Source: Siphonodentalium dalli (Eukaryota; Mollusca; Scaphopoda; Gadilida; Siphonodentaliidae). From it: a DNA stretch of 64,000 nt. The DNA lies in assembly GCA_032622095.1 (NCBI GenBank), contig CP136063.1, forward strand, positions 93,229,980-93,293,979, in the 5' to 3' direction. Of this stretch, positions 1-13,500 are shown piece by piece. A model generated the notes under the pieces. That model saw only the letters and a list, made by a program, of their open reading frames with translations. It did not search any database and was not told the DNA's origin. Numbering within the stretch: the first letter of the stretch is position 1; every line of letters starts with the position of its first letter. The translations under genes were made by a program, and so were the position numbers.

Positions 1-987
1 CTAAACACAATTAAATGTGCAAATAAAACAAATGAAAAACAAATCTGGACAGCTTGTCAGTAAAACAACCTTTATCATAACAATGTAAAAATAGAAGTGG
101 ATTTCTCATCACATAAAGTTGGCACATGATAATATTGAGCTAAAACTGAACGTTACAGACTTATACAACTAAAAACATAAAACAAAACAGTAAATACCAA
201 AAACATTCTCATTTATAGACTACTGTAACCTTGTTCCTCAACTTAACAATTGTTCAAATCAACAAAACCGACTTTAACCATACATAATGCACACTGAGTG
301 TGCGTTCGATTTGTCAACTTGACACATTTGGACACATATTTACAAAATTAGTAAGAAGTAAATGTTGCTTCTTATTGCTTTTAAATGAAGAAGTGAGCTG
401 CGTGACTGATCAGCTGTCAAAAATGTCTTTTAATCATAGTTGTATCTCAAATCAGACTATATATTCTAATAAGGCAGCATTGCATAATTCCTTTTCTTTA
501 AATGTTGGGAGATAGCAGTCGAATCAGGTAGAATATCAAAATGTTACTAGTGCCATAGATGTGTTCTGACATCCATTCAGAAAACGAAAATAGTCACTTG
601 AAAGTTATTAACAACTGTTTCCGCCGGTTTTCGCATCTTTATTACTGTTTTAGTGTTTTAAGGGGGGTGGGTGTCCAAAAATGGTCGGAAAAAACTGTTG
701 AAAACGGAAAAAAATTTGGCGGTGGGGGTGGGTGGGTGGGTACAAAAATGATCGAAAGGGAAAAAATGCCATACGTGCCTGAAAGTTTTTTCCGACCCCC
801 CCCCCCCTGATACAAATAAACTATTGTTATGACGACCAAATGACAGGGTAGTCCTGAAATATTTCTTATTTTTCGCTTTCTCATTGTGGCCTCATCTACA
901 TATGATCGACATGGAATATGAGTGCGCTGGTTGGCTAGAACAATCATGCTGGGCGTACGCATTGTTTAACCCTTTACCCAACAACGG
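1..987. other. Non-coding flank
   Basis: No gene seen. Contains short homopolymer and G-rich or C-rich tracts around 715-810 only. Confidence 0.5.
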
Positions 988-1207
988 CCCTGTGCCAATG
1001 CATTCTCTTATATATTTTAGTCGACCATAGGTCGCCTCGCATATATAAGAGAATGCATTGGCTTAACATATTAAAAATGATAAAAATGTAAGAAAAATTA
1101 TAAAATTGTTGTAAGAAAAAATGGTAAAAAGTGCCAATGTATTCTCTTATATATGCGAGGCGACCTATGGTCGACTCGCATATATAAGAGAATGCATTGG
1201 CACAGGG
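988..1207. mobile_element. Double-hairpin MITE (CCCTGTGCCAATGCATTCTC termini)
   Basis: Two palindromic blocks, each reading ccaatgcattctcttatata outward on both sides of a central gaggcgacc/ggtcgac, are joined by an AT-rich spacer. The outer ends ccctgtgcc and ggcacaggg are inverted. Related copies at about 4048-4233 and 7762-8104. No coding capacity. Confidence 0.85.
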
Positions 1208-1740
1208 CATAACTGTAACCATCACAATGTGGTCAATGAACCGGTTCCAATGATATCCATATTTGTATGGTGTTATTGAGACAGACCGAAGATATTTTAG
1301 GCTGTTGAAGCTTTATTTGGGCGTTTTTGGCCGGTTTGTTGGGTAAAGGGTTAATATTTATAATAATGTAGATGAGGTCAGTGATGAGGTCATGAATAAG
1401 AGAGGAAAAATTAGAAATATTTCAGAAAGCAGGTGCGTACATTAGGGGCGGTGTGCATATGGATTTTCGCGAACGTTGGGTTTATATCTGGCTCAAAGGG
1501 GTGGTAAAGTTAGAAATGTCAAGGTGGACAAGCTCTCGAACAGAGACTCTCTAGTCACGTCCCTGCATGGGCTTATTCTCACTTATCCGGCAGGGATGTG
1601 TGAATGCATCTGAGCCGGCAGGTTATAGTCTGTTTTTACAATGCGTGACTAGTGATCGCATCGCCGCAAGCAGTGTTTGTTTAAGCAAAGTATAGCCCAA
1701 ACTTACCGGCAATAACTGTATATGACGATATGAACTCTTG
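1208..1740. other. Non-coding, nothing recognised
   Basis: AT-rich sequence between the MITE and the transposase relic. No open frame or repeat that I can support. Confidence 0.5.
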
Positions 1741-1762
1741 TCACTGAAAACAACTCAAGTGA

Positions 1763-2562
1763 GTGATTTCCAGAGATCATCATGTTCTCACACTAACATA
1801 TAAATTACAGAGGTTCACAAAGACAGATCACATCAAAATGGCAAACGCTCAAGTACACATCTATTTCATTCCTAATGCTCGCGGTGGTAAATATCTCGTC
1901 TTTAACAACTATAAGTTCTGTGTTAAGTCTCGAAGAAACGACAGTGTACATTGGCGATGCTGTTCAAAGACATGCAGTGCTACTGTAAATACCAAGAACG
2001 ACATCGTCACATCATACAAAAGCCAGCATAACCACGACTCAGACCAGGCCCAAGTTGCTGCTGAAACCATCATCGCAGAGCTCAAAACCTTAGTTCGACA
2101 GACACCCAGACCAGTCACTGCTATCTACCAGGAAGAAATATCAACACCACTAACACCAATTACTGCTATATAAGCGACGCCTGGTTCGAAGTACTTGAAG
2201 AGGCACCAGCAGGTAGCGACATCAAGAAATTCACATCGAGAAATTCACATCGTACTGGGTGGAAGGCGACCACGGTAGACAGACATAGAATCACTTCGAC
2301 AATGACGGTCCCAGAACAACAAACCATGTCGAAGGCTGGCATAAGAAACTGCAAAATTATATGCCGGGGAGCAAGCCTGTTCAACTTCATTGATTTCATT
2401 AAAAAAGAACAGCCGTATCATGAGTCGACGATACTACAAGTGAGCAATGGTGGTCGGGTCAGACCACAGCAGAGAAAATACAGGAGCGTCAACAACAGTC
2501 TTCGTCATTACAAGAGAGTCTATAGAGAAGGGCAGTTGGGGATGTTAGAATATTTAGATTAA
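1763..2562 (+). pseudogene. Decayed MULE-type transposase with FLYWCH zinc finger, catalytic middle deleted
   Basis: The 5' part (open to 2173, likely starting at MANAQ, 1838) contains a FLYWCH zinc finger: GGKYLVFNNYKF, then WRCCSKTC and HNHD give the C-x4-C-x(n)-H-x-H ligands. The next part, after a stop, carries two typical MULE transposase C-terminal blocks: NHVEGWHKKL (about 2325-2354) and, in another frame, FIDFIKKEQ to KYR and MLEYLD (2381-2562). The DDE catalytic core that should lie between is absent, and frames are broken. So this is an internally deleted, inactive copy. FLYWCH plus MULE is a known pairing in animal MULEs. Confidence 0.8.
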
Positions 2563-3130
2563 TGTGGATTTTTGTCTGGCTTTTGATGTGTTATTGTCGT
2601 ATAAATGTATTATATTATATAAATGTATTATACCGGTAAATGGAATACCGGTAAATCAGCCCAACTGTTGCTTAAATAAAAAAAAACTGTAAAACAGTTA
2701 AAAACCTAAAAAAAACCTGTTGTTAAAATGGTCCCCAAATGGAATACCGGTAAATCAGCCCAATAAAAAAAACTGTAAAACAGTTAAAAACCTAAGTAAC
2801 TGCAGATACAGACTATAAGCGGCAACTCTTTCATGTTGAGGATTATCACACCTACCTCCGATGCACGTGGATCATTGATCAAAATATAACCCCCATGACA
2901 ATAAACACCAGAATTAAATCAATATTCATAACTGTTTAAAAATCTAACGTTGACACGTTGGTCACTTATAACAGTACTGTAAACATAATTTTTTAACAAC
3001 TATAAAAAAACACACATGCACATTGAGTAATTATTCGTTGTCACGATAAGGTGTGGCACATACTAAATTCAAAGCTGTACCCATGCAACTATAGTTGTTG
3101 AATATGGATTTTGCAGTTATACTTTATAGC
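2563..3130. other. Non-coding with small duplication
   Basis: A segment with ggtaaatcagcccaa and ctgtaaaacagttaaaaacct occurs twice (about 2635-2710 and 2735-2795). Nothing else recognised. Confidence 0.5.
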
Positions 3131-3134
3131 TAAT

Positions 3135-3885
3135 AATTAATGTTTCCTGCAGGCTTACCGTATCGGCTAATACTTAAGGTTTCGTGCAGTCATATAATGT
3201 ATCGCTAATAATTAATGTTTCCTGCAGGCTTACCGTATCAGCTAATACTTAAGGTTTCGTGCAGTCATATAATGTATCGCTAATAATTAATGTTTCCTGC
3301 AGGCTTACCGTATCGGCTAATACTTAAGGTTTCATGCAGTCATATAATGTATCGCTAATAATTAAAGTTTCCTGCAGTCATATAATATCGCTAATAATTA
3401 AAGTTTCCTGCAGTCATATAATGTATCGCTAATAATTAAGGTTTCATGCAGTCATATTATATCGCTAATAATTAAGGTTTCCTGCAGTCATATAATGTAT
3501 CGCTAATAATTAAGGTTTCCTGCAGTCATATTATATATAATAATTAAGGTTTCCTTCAGTCATATAATGTATCGCTAAAAATTAAAGTTTCCTGCAGGCT
3601 TACCGTATCGGCTAATAATTAAGGTTTATTGCAGTCATATAATGTATCGCTTAAAAATAAAGTTTCCTACAGGCTTACCGTATCGGCTAATAATTAAGGT
3701 TTCATGCAGTCATATAATGTATCGCTAAAAATTCAAGTTTCCTGCAGGCTTACCGTATCGGCTAATAATTAAGGTTTCATGCAGTCATATAATGTATCGC
3801 TAAAAATTAAAGTTTCCTGCAGTCATACTGTATTGGGTAATAATTAAGGTTTCATGCAGTCATACTGTATTGGGTAATAATTCGC
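3135..3885. repeat. Satellite, about 36-38 bp unit with alternating longer dimer
   Basis: Units read gcagtcatataatgtatcgc then taataattaaggtttcct; some alternate with a variant gcaggcttaccgtatcggct, making a dimer of roughly 75-78 bp. About 19 monomers. Lies downstream of the FRRS1-like gene. Confidence 0.88.
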
Positions 3886-4047
3886 ACAGCGGTAAATATC
3901 TTGTTATTACTTCAGGCTATACAGTTATCTCAAATACTGGGAAATTTGAGTACGCAGTCTATAGTTATTGAATTTAGGAATTGACAGACCTGATCAGATA
4001 CTCATCGTTTCGCCTTTAACCCTTCCATGACTGGAGCTTCCTGAAAA

Positions 4048-4233
4048 CCACGTGCCAATGCATTCTCTTTCACATGCATGCGCGAGTCTCACATTGGGAG
4101 CATCGCATATAAGAGAATACATTGGCCTAACAATATTTACATTGACCTTGTAAGCCAGTGTATTCTCACATATATGCGAGGCTACCTATGTATGGGAGAC
4201 TCGCATATATTAGAGAATGTACTGGCACAAGTT
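4048..4233. mobile_element. Diverged copy of the double-hairpin MITE
   Basis: gtgccaatgcattctctt at the left, actggcac at the right, with internal cattggc and gccagtg marking the two hairpins, as at 988-1207 but more mutated. Confidence 0.75.
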
Positions 4234-4339
4234 ATTTAATGCTGCACCAACACAGCTCTCACCATCAAAGGGTTAGTGTCGTTCTTCCAGTGGTTCAGGC
4301 TGTTCTGGTCCTATTCATTTGCCACAATTATGAAACATA

Positions 4340-4455
4340 CAGTAATGCCCTAAATAATCGACTCCTTAACCACATCAAAATTATGGTAATTTTTCAGGAT
4401 TTAGTCGGAAATATGGCTTGTTGCTATTCATCAGAACGGTATCAGGGCATTGCTG
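4340..4455. mobile_element. CAGTAATGC palindromic MITE (TA target), in the predicted 3' UTR
   Basis: Ends cagtaatgccct and gggcattgctg flanked by TA. Interior has ttaaccacatcaaaattatg and ggatttagtcggaaatatgg shared with the copies at 11471-11680 and 53341-53440. Sits 28 nt past the stop codon of the FRRS1-like gene. Confidence 0.8.
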
Positions 4456-4482
4456 TATAGCTTCTGGTTACACTTGTTTCCA

Positions 4483-4584
4483 CTATTTGTTTTCCAGAAG
4501 GATTATAATGATGATAGCAGCAGCAAATCCAATACACGCGAAAACGTTCGCGAAGAACAAAAACTGCTTGTATGTCCAGCATGA
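4483..4584 (-). CDS. FRRS1: FRRS1-like, last exon: sixth transmembrane helix and stop
   Basis: Acceptor tttcag precedes TCA TGC TGG; the exon encodes SCWTYKQFLFFANVFACI and then a run of Ala, Ile and Leu, ending ENK and a TAG stop at 4483-4485. This matches the C-terminal helix of FRRS1 proteins, which also end a few residues after the helix. Phase 0 entry fits the phase 0 exit of the exon at 5825-5895. A palindromic MITE begins 28 nt beyond the stop, so it probably lies in the 3' UTR. Confidence 0.85.
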   Translation of the reverse strand, partial: SCWTYKQFLFFANVFACIGFAAAIIIIILLENK

Positions 4585-7500
4585 CTGAAATATAAAACAG
4601 AATGAATATTACTTGGACGTCGGAGTATCGATTGATATATATTATCGTGGCATGATCACAATAATTGGATGAGAACATCGTCGATCTTATTACCGCATTC
4701 ACTTATGCTATAAACTGAATTGATATTCATTATTTTCATTATTATGTCGAACTCATACCACATTAAGTTACAATTTATGGGTAAAGTTGGTGTCTGACCA
4801 GGTGACATGTAATTCTGAATTTCTTAACAGTCGTACGGAATGACCCTAATAAGTCATCATGGCGGACTGACGGACTATAAACCCTTTCCATTTGTCAACT
4901 TAGGTATAGTGAAAGAAATAATGGCTTGCAACCAATGCGTCCTATAATGAAAGCCCCCACATAAATGTATGGATGACATGAGAAAGGGGAGGATGTCCGC
5001 TAGGCGCAATAAAGAAGATGCTAAATATAAAATATAATAATAACCATGGTCCCAATTTATCACAGACAAATTGCACCTCGTTCTCATGGCGTTACCTTTG
5101 GAATGAAAGCAGGATCTTGAGCGGTTTAATGGAATTTTGAAGAGTTTTAGAACGTACCAAACAGTAAAATGTAGACATTTTTGTAAATTGACGCCCAATG
5201 AGTTGAAAAGATGCCAAAATGTTCGATAGACCATCATCAGTTTCAGATTGCTGACTCTGATATAATGTGAAGCATATGTCATGTTACATTTCGGCTCGGT
5301 CCGTTTCGAATTGTTCCCTCTTTTAGTTTTATGTATTATGTCCCATGTCCATACCACGGCGGTTTGAACTTATGCACAGCCACAACTATAAGAACCATCC
5401 CGAACCAATGTACGTGCATGTTCGATCGCATTGGCAAAAAGAATAATTTAGAAACGCGTGGCATCAGTCAGGCCGGTTGGATCTGAAAATATGTTACATC
5501 GGGGAACTGGTGTTTCTTTGTTGGGGAATATGTAAGGTGAATCATTAATTGCTTCAAACCATAACCGACCACAGAGTGGTGGTATTCGAGAACTATGTGA
5601 AATATTAAGACAACATCTGCTAAATCCAATATTTTCGAGTTGTGTTCAATATTTGACACTATATAGTTCAGCCAGCTAAATATCATATTCAAATTATAGC
5701 AGTAATTTAATTTCTATGTAAGCCAAGCATATGTCGTGTTGCTCTGCGATCGCGTCCGAACCTTTATATTGAAACACCCCAATTAATCTGCTGGAATGTT
5801 ATCTAGCATATAATAAATGCTTACCCCGCCCTCGGTCTTCACTTTCTCACGCGGTTCATTTGACGTTCCGTTCATTTCATATTCCTGACTTCGCCCTGAA
5901 AACATCGGGAAATTTGGTAATGAATTCAAGCTCACATCCAGCTCGATTACTGAAGATGCCCAGGCTTACATCCAGCAATACTTATATTTTTCTTTATACC
6001 ACTGGCAGGTTCCTAACGTACAATACAAATGATACGATGGACATAGAAACAATTTCCTTCCAATAACCAGAAGTCGGCGATACACATAGACAGTGCGATT
6101 TCACTAATCCGCGTTTTCGACAATCAAAAATCTAACAACAAACCAGCACAATATACAGTAATGCCCAAAGTAATTGACCACTTAACCACAGCAGAATTAT
6201 GGGTAATTTTTCAGGATTTAATAAATCCTGAAAAATCACACATAATTCTGCTGTGGTTAAGTGGTCAATTACTTTAGGCATTACTGTATATTCACAGTAG
6301 AACACGATGGCACTGGTCTGTAATGCAACAAACGTCGTTACTTTAAGGGCCAGACACGCACTTTTTGCATAAATTCAGGCAACATCTCTAAATATTGATC
6401 TATCCGGCGAAAGATCTTAGATTCAAATAACTGAACAGAGAATCTGAACAATAATTAAGAGAAGACACATATGGATCTATTTGAGAGGTTGAACATACTA
6501 TTGACGTTTGTGCCCCTTTAGATACCGATAACTGCTTACATAATTAATAATTTCACACAACAATCCAATCAATAATTATATTATTGACATGACTCTGTCA
6601 TCTATGAAGGGAGCTTCATTCGTATCGTACTGCTGAGTTGTAATCGAGTGTTGTAACATCATCCCCTAAAATATGATTACAGTTAATAATAAAGGAGCCA
6701 CAAATATTTCAGCACAGTGAAAACAAATTTCAGTATCCAGGCTAGTCCACTGAAGCAGTGTGCAATCAACTGGAAATATGCCACATTATAGTGTACCTGG
6801 TAAGCGGGGATTTGGCGATGGACCTAAGACCTACAACTCATCTCAGACCAACAATTATAACTCATCTCAGCCCAACGTTTTATTGATCACCAGGCATCAC
6901 ATGACAATTATAACTCATCTTAGCCCAACGGTTTATTGATTACCAGGCATGACATGACAATTAGAACTCATCTCAGCCCAACTTGTTATTGATCAGAAGG
7001 CATGACATGACAATTATAACTCATCTCAGCGGCCCAACCCCACGTTTTATTTATCAGCAGGCATGACATGACAATTCTCAACTATTGACATTTAGTTTAT
7101 GGATGACTGTTTTATTGATAAGCAGGCATGACAATTCTGAAATATTGAAAATTATTTATGGGTGATTTCTTTCGAAAGGAAAATAATTATGAAATTTCTC
7201 GACTAAAGAAAAATTTCCATGTCATAATATCAGATATGATATCATGGATATATGAACTGTACTCGTGAACAAGTTATATCTTAAATAAGTTCTTGGTACA
7301 TATTTGTCATACCATGAATGTATAGTAACTGATGTTATAATATCCAACTAGTTGGAGATTCTTAAATAGTGTGCCAAATTTCAAAAGGGAATTCCAGACA
7401 GATATGTTGCTGACCCTTATATCAGGAATCAGTCGCATAACGTACGTTGGACCAACAACGCAAGCGACGTGCACCGAACAGAGAACGAATTCCTACGCAA

Positions 7501-10500
7501 ATTGACACATTTCTCATAACGCGCGGAAGAACTATTTTTGATAAGAAATACGAATAGCTTATAGTATAGTCATATGTTGTTCGCACGGTCCAAAAACCCT
7601 TTTCACAGATTTGACGATTACGAGTCCGTTTGTGAGAAAATAGTGGCGTTCAAACTTCATGCCACTCGCACTAATGTCATATGTTTATGATTTCAGTCAT
7701 TAGTTTTTACTTAATTGTGACCCGCAATATCAAATCCAGTCGGAAGTCGGGATTTTTTTTACCCTGTGCCAATGCATTCTAATTTATGGTCGACTCGCAT
7801 ATATAAGAGAATGCATTGGCCTAACAATTTTAATAATTTGTTCTTGTATTCTTTAACAATTTTATAACTTCATCCATACAGAGCCCCAGACAAACATGAG
7901 CAGACGACACTCTTCTATATGCTTCTATATATGTGTGGGGCTCCCTGCAGGGTAGTGGATGTTTTTTATTTTATGTCCTAAAAATTGTCAGAAACATTTA
8001 TTTTAAAAAAATAATAAAAAATTTGTTAGGCCAATGCATTCTCTTATATATGCGAGGCGACCTATGGTCGACTCGCATATATAAGAGAATGCATTGGCAC
8101 AGGGTAAAAAAAATCCCGACTTCCGAGCGGATTTGATATGGCGGGTCACATATGTTTATGATTTCAGTCATTAGTTTTTACTTAATTGTGTTGTTATCAG
8201 ATCATAGTCAGTTGTAGGATCGAAGATTGCACGCAAACGCACGTGCTTGGCTTCTTGAAACCTTAACCGTAACTATACAGATACATGTATGGCGAAATTA
8301 CAACTGATCAAAACAATACAAATTCTAGTGACGTAGTACCCTATTTTTAAAGAAATGAATGTAGTGGATGGGTGTGTTATTGAGGTATACGGTGATGTGG
8401 TCGTCGGGGCACATTGTGTAAGTGCCACCGCAGACGCTACGATTAAAATCGTAAGTACTAGTGGGGGGGGGGGGTAGGTGGATAAATCGTAGCTTGCCCG
8501 CAGACGCTACGGTGCTGCGATGTTTGCAGCTACGATTTTATCAACGTGATCGATCACATGATAGCAAAATGTTATACCACATTCTCCGCATTATGCAACT
8601 AAATACATATGACATGTATCTCAATGTTCTAAACTAACAAGTTGATGTTGAAAGTTCAAGTGAAATTGAATATTTTTTTAATTTTGACATTTTTGTACCT
8701 GTCAACTCAACAGGCTCAGATGCCCCAATTTAATTTCAACAATTGCGGCAGCCCTCTATACTCCTTACCTGATATGTGGTATAGGCCTGCACTCCCTGCC
8801 GTGCCACATCTCCACCAATGTGGCCTCATTTTTGTAAGTGCAAGAAGTTTGTAAACTTTGCGCCATTTTTGAATGTTTTCTTTTCGTGGTATTTACAACA
8901 TGACCAGTGCGACAATGGTCATGTGACAGCTACGATCGCGCGCGTTGCCAAGGTCACGCCACGATTTTTCTGGTAAAATCAAACAGTGCTTGATTGCTAC
9001 GATTTGGCTACGATATTGTCGTGGGCATGCGCATTTGATGCTTCCTCCTGCGATTTTCCCCACTTACGATTTTAATCGCAGCGTGTTCGATGGCACTAAA
9101 CAGCGTAGTGGTTCTCACTAAATGTGTACCAAACGATCACATCGCCCAATAACACACACTACTATATTTCTTATATTTATATAGCTTTTTGATGACTTAT
9201 TCGCATAAAACGGCTGAATGTATTCTTATTTATGTTCACACAATCAACCGATAATTTTAGAATATAGCCCACGCAGCACATTAAGTCAGCCCAATATAAG
9301 ATTTCCAAGCATATTGCAACGAAAATAATGTTGAAACGTAGATTAAACATCTCGAAATGACTACCATACAGATGCACAGTGTTTTATATAGAGTTATTGT
9401 TCCTATAACTTTTAATCAACATGTTGGTTTAATCCGAAACATATCCTGATTTGTCATTGTTGAGTACTCTTTACTCAACCACTGAATACAAACCGCTCAA
9501 CAAATTATCACTCAACGTGTTGAGTAAAACATTTAGTCAACAATATTTTCAGCGTAAGAAACGGGGACCCAATTGGCAATTGACCACTCACTGAACAGGA
9601 TTGAGTGTAACACAGACGGGCTATTATGTTGTGGTTCATTATGCGAAAGTTGTTAACTGACGAACATACATAGAAATTAAGGTAACTCACAGGTAGTTTG
9701 CTCCTCGAAACATTTGGTTAACTGCAACCCGATCATCACAAATCCATACCATGCGACGAAGGCATACAATATGTACACGATGTAGTATGGTATAATCAGG
9801 TCATCCATCATGATTCCTCCGAAGATGGCAACAACTGTGGAATATAAAACGTGTGGACTTTATAGCAGAAACTCCGATACAATACAACTGTGGAATATAA
9901 CACGTGTGAACTTTACAGCAGAAACGCCCATACAATACAACTGTGGAATATAAGACGTGTGAACTTTACAGCAGAAACGCCGATACAATACAACTGTGGA
10001 ATATAAGACGTGTGAACTTTACAACAGAAACGCCGATACAATACAACTGTGGAAAATAACACGTGTGAAATTTATAACAAGAAGACACGGGGATACAATA
10101 CAACTGTGGAATATAACACGTGTGAACTTTACAACAGAAACGCCGATACAATACACACTAAACTCTAGGTAGTTAAAATTCCATTCGAATGCACTTAGGC
10201 CAATATACCCCCGGAAACACCACATATTTGCGGGGGGTTATTCATTCAATAACCTGTCGCAATGTATAGTCCGGTTCACCGCTTCAATGTTAGATATTCC
10301 TACGCGCCAATATTGCCGTTAGCTGAATTCCTAATCTCGGCCATGCCCAATCCAGCCCCGCTCACTGTTCCGTTTCACTCCATGACATCACCCTTGGTAA
10401 GCGGATTTTGATGCGAGGCTTAAGGCGACGTCATCACGTGACACATCTTGAGACGCGATATTTTTAGACGCCGGAAATACCCAAACGAGTCAGCAACGAG

Positions 10501-13500
10501 GTCGTCAATGACGCTTCGTTTACGTAGCACGAATTTTAAATTATATATATTAATATTAATCAGACTTTATGTTGAGCTGTCAATATCGCCACATATATAA
10601 ACTAGTTTTAGTAATACATTGGCGATTTAATTATGCATATATTAAAATGTTAAAATATTGTTGACATGTTGAAAAACTTCACAAAGTCAAAGTATTGAAA
10701 CTTTTTTGGGGGATAATTTAGACTGTTTTGCCGTGCAAATTGCAATCAACTTCGGCTTCGCCTTCAATCAAATCATGAAACTAAATGAAAGTTGAAACTT
10801 ATCTACGATAAGTTGGTGGGAAAGAAGTTGTTTGAGTCAGGATTTGGTGTGGGGGAAGATTGCCCGCGCAGAGAAAACCTAAGTCAGCTATACAATGTAA
10901 GCATATACCTGTGAAGTGGATATCTTGGACATCCACCCCACCCCCATGGGCCCTAACTTAGCTTGACTCAAACAATGTTTTCGCAGAAACAGTGAATTTC
11001 TCGCCACAAAAATAACCAAATATCTTGGGATGATTTTTTTCAAAAGTAGGTTGGTATGGGAGGCCAAATTCACATTTAATAATGAATTGCGCTTAAGCGC
11101 AAATACCACATATTGTGCTTAAGCGCAAATAGGGCATTTACGCTTAAGCGTAATTAATTGCGCTTAAGCATAATTGTGACTACTATCTAACCTACCCATA
11201 AACTATTAGCATGACCTGGTGTATCACCTAGCAACACAAGATGAGCATTGGGCTAATTTTGACCTGTACTCAACAGTCAACTGTGAGTATGTGTTCAACA
11301 AGGAGAATCCCTAATTACATATTATCAGCATCCCTCTATCCAAAGAATTGATGTCGCCTTCCCGGAACTCTTAGTAATTTTTTGTATGATGTTTTTAATG
11401 TATTTTTGCACAGATTTTAGCCTATATACATGCATGCGGTGTCACTGCATGAGGGCTTTCTTACCTCATACAGTAATGCTCTAATTAATCGACTTCTTAA
11501 CCACAGCAGAATTATGGGTAACGTTTCAGGATTTAGTCGGAAATGTGGCTTGTTGTCATTCATCGAAAAGCTCTCGAGAGCTTTCCAATTAATCGCAACA
11601 AGCCATATTTCCGACTAAATCCTGAAAAGTTATCCATAATTCTGCTGTGGTTAAGGAGTCGATTAATTAGAACATTACTGTATGGTTTACTTATTGACTT
11701 AAATCAGGGGGAAAAAACCCTATTTTCATATTATCAGCATCCCTGTCCAAAAAATGGTGTGTAATCACTGGAGCTTTGGTGTCTCAGTCCTGGAGCTCTA
11801 GTTTTTCTTATTAAATCAGCATCTCTTGCACAAATCTATAGTATTTCCATGATCATATATTGTGAATGTGGTGTCACCGAGGGCTTACTTCCCTCATATG
11901 GTGTGCCTGTATACTCGAAATTTTTAGAAAATCAATGTCGCCCCGACTAATACAGAAAGTAATGCTATTGCAAGTAGCCCAAACTAATATGTACCGAAGA
12001 TAATATAATGCTATCACGAGTCGCTCAAACTAAAACAGAAGGTGATACTATTGCGAGTCAGCCATTTTGATAAAGAAGTTGGGCTAGCTCCCTACCCAAT
12101 CAAACCAATGAAACCAAGAGGTGACATGTCAATAGGAGTTAATGCTAAGTTATGGAGAAACCTATTTATTCACCAGGGGTGTTTTGTTACATATAACCAT
12201 GAATTGCGCTTAAGCACAATTAATTATTAAATGTGAATTTGGCCTCCCATAGGTTGGTGTGTGGGTGGGGGAGATATCCAGACTTGGATATTTATGGATT
12301 TTATTCCCCCACCCCCAGCCTGATTCAGACACAAAAGTGGATTGTTCTCGCTGTCTCAGAACTATATATATTATAAGGCACCAAAAAAACCTGTGTTTAG
12401 GGTTTCCCTACAATACTGAGAAAAAGGTGCCTACCCACAACTTTTTATTGGATGTGGACACAGATAAAAAAAAATTTAGTGGAAAGGTATCTTACCCATT
12501 TTCAAACCTATCCTATAAAATTAGAAGTTTTATTAGTCTCTATGCTCTGAATAATTCAAGAAAACAATATCTAGTATTGAACCTGTCAATTAATCTGAAT
12601 GGTGAAGCTTTCAATAGTGAATTGCCAATGACCCAATTGAATTCAAACAATTCCTACCTACCTACCCTAATTATTTTAGATCATGTAACCCTAAACAGAG
12701 GTATTATTTTGTTTGCCTAAAAATAATAGGCAGAAATATCTTGGTATGTATGGGAGGCCCTTTTCACATTTATTATTTATTTGCACTTAGGCGCCAATAT
12801 TTGCGCTTAAGCATAAATCATTTGTGCTTAATCGTAAATCATTTTCACTTAAGCGCAATTAGGTGTCTATCAATATAAATACCTAACACTACTTTAATTC
12901 CCTCTGATTGTCATAAAAGGTATCTAGGGGTTACTGGAGATTGCTTCCCTCATATGGTGGGCCTATATAGACTTGAGTGATGTGTTTAGGCCTGTGCCAT
13001 TTAAAATTAATTCAGGGGGGATCAATGCATATTAATTTTTATTTGCACTTAAGTGCAAATATGATCTATTTGCGCTTAAGCGCAAACGATTTATGCTTAA
13101 GCGCAAATATTTGTGCTTAAGCACAAATGTTGCGCATAAGCGAAAATGATAGAGGTTATTTGCACTTAAGTGCAAATATTTTCACTTAAGCGTAAATAAA
13201 TAATAAATGTGAAAAGGGCCTCCCATAGGTATGATGCTTTTGTCATTTGCAGACTGCTGGGTGGGGGTATGTTGGTATGTGAGGCCAAATTCACATTTAA
13301 TAATGAGTTGCGCTTAAGCAATAGGTGCCATATTACGCTTGAGCGCAAATAATTACTCTTGAGCGCAAGTAATTACATTTAAGCACAAATAAAATTTACT
13401 CTTACTGCTTAAGCACAAATAATTATATGCTTAAGTGCGATTGATTATGTTTAAGCCTTAAGCGCATTTACTATGCTTTAGTGCAATTATTGCCCTAAAG

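Noticed and set aside
4875-5357. 160-codon minus-strand open frame
   Set aside because: No recognisable domain, unlike coding composition of the neighbouring exons, and lies in an intron of the same strand without splice support.
12259-12720. 153-codon plus-strand open frame inside the 5-kb element
   Set aside because: No transposase motif or known domain; composition matches the AT-rich surroundings.
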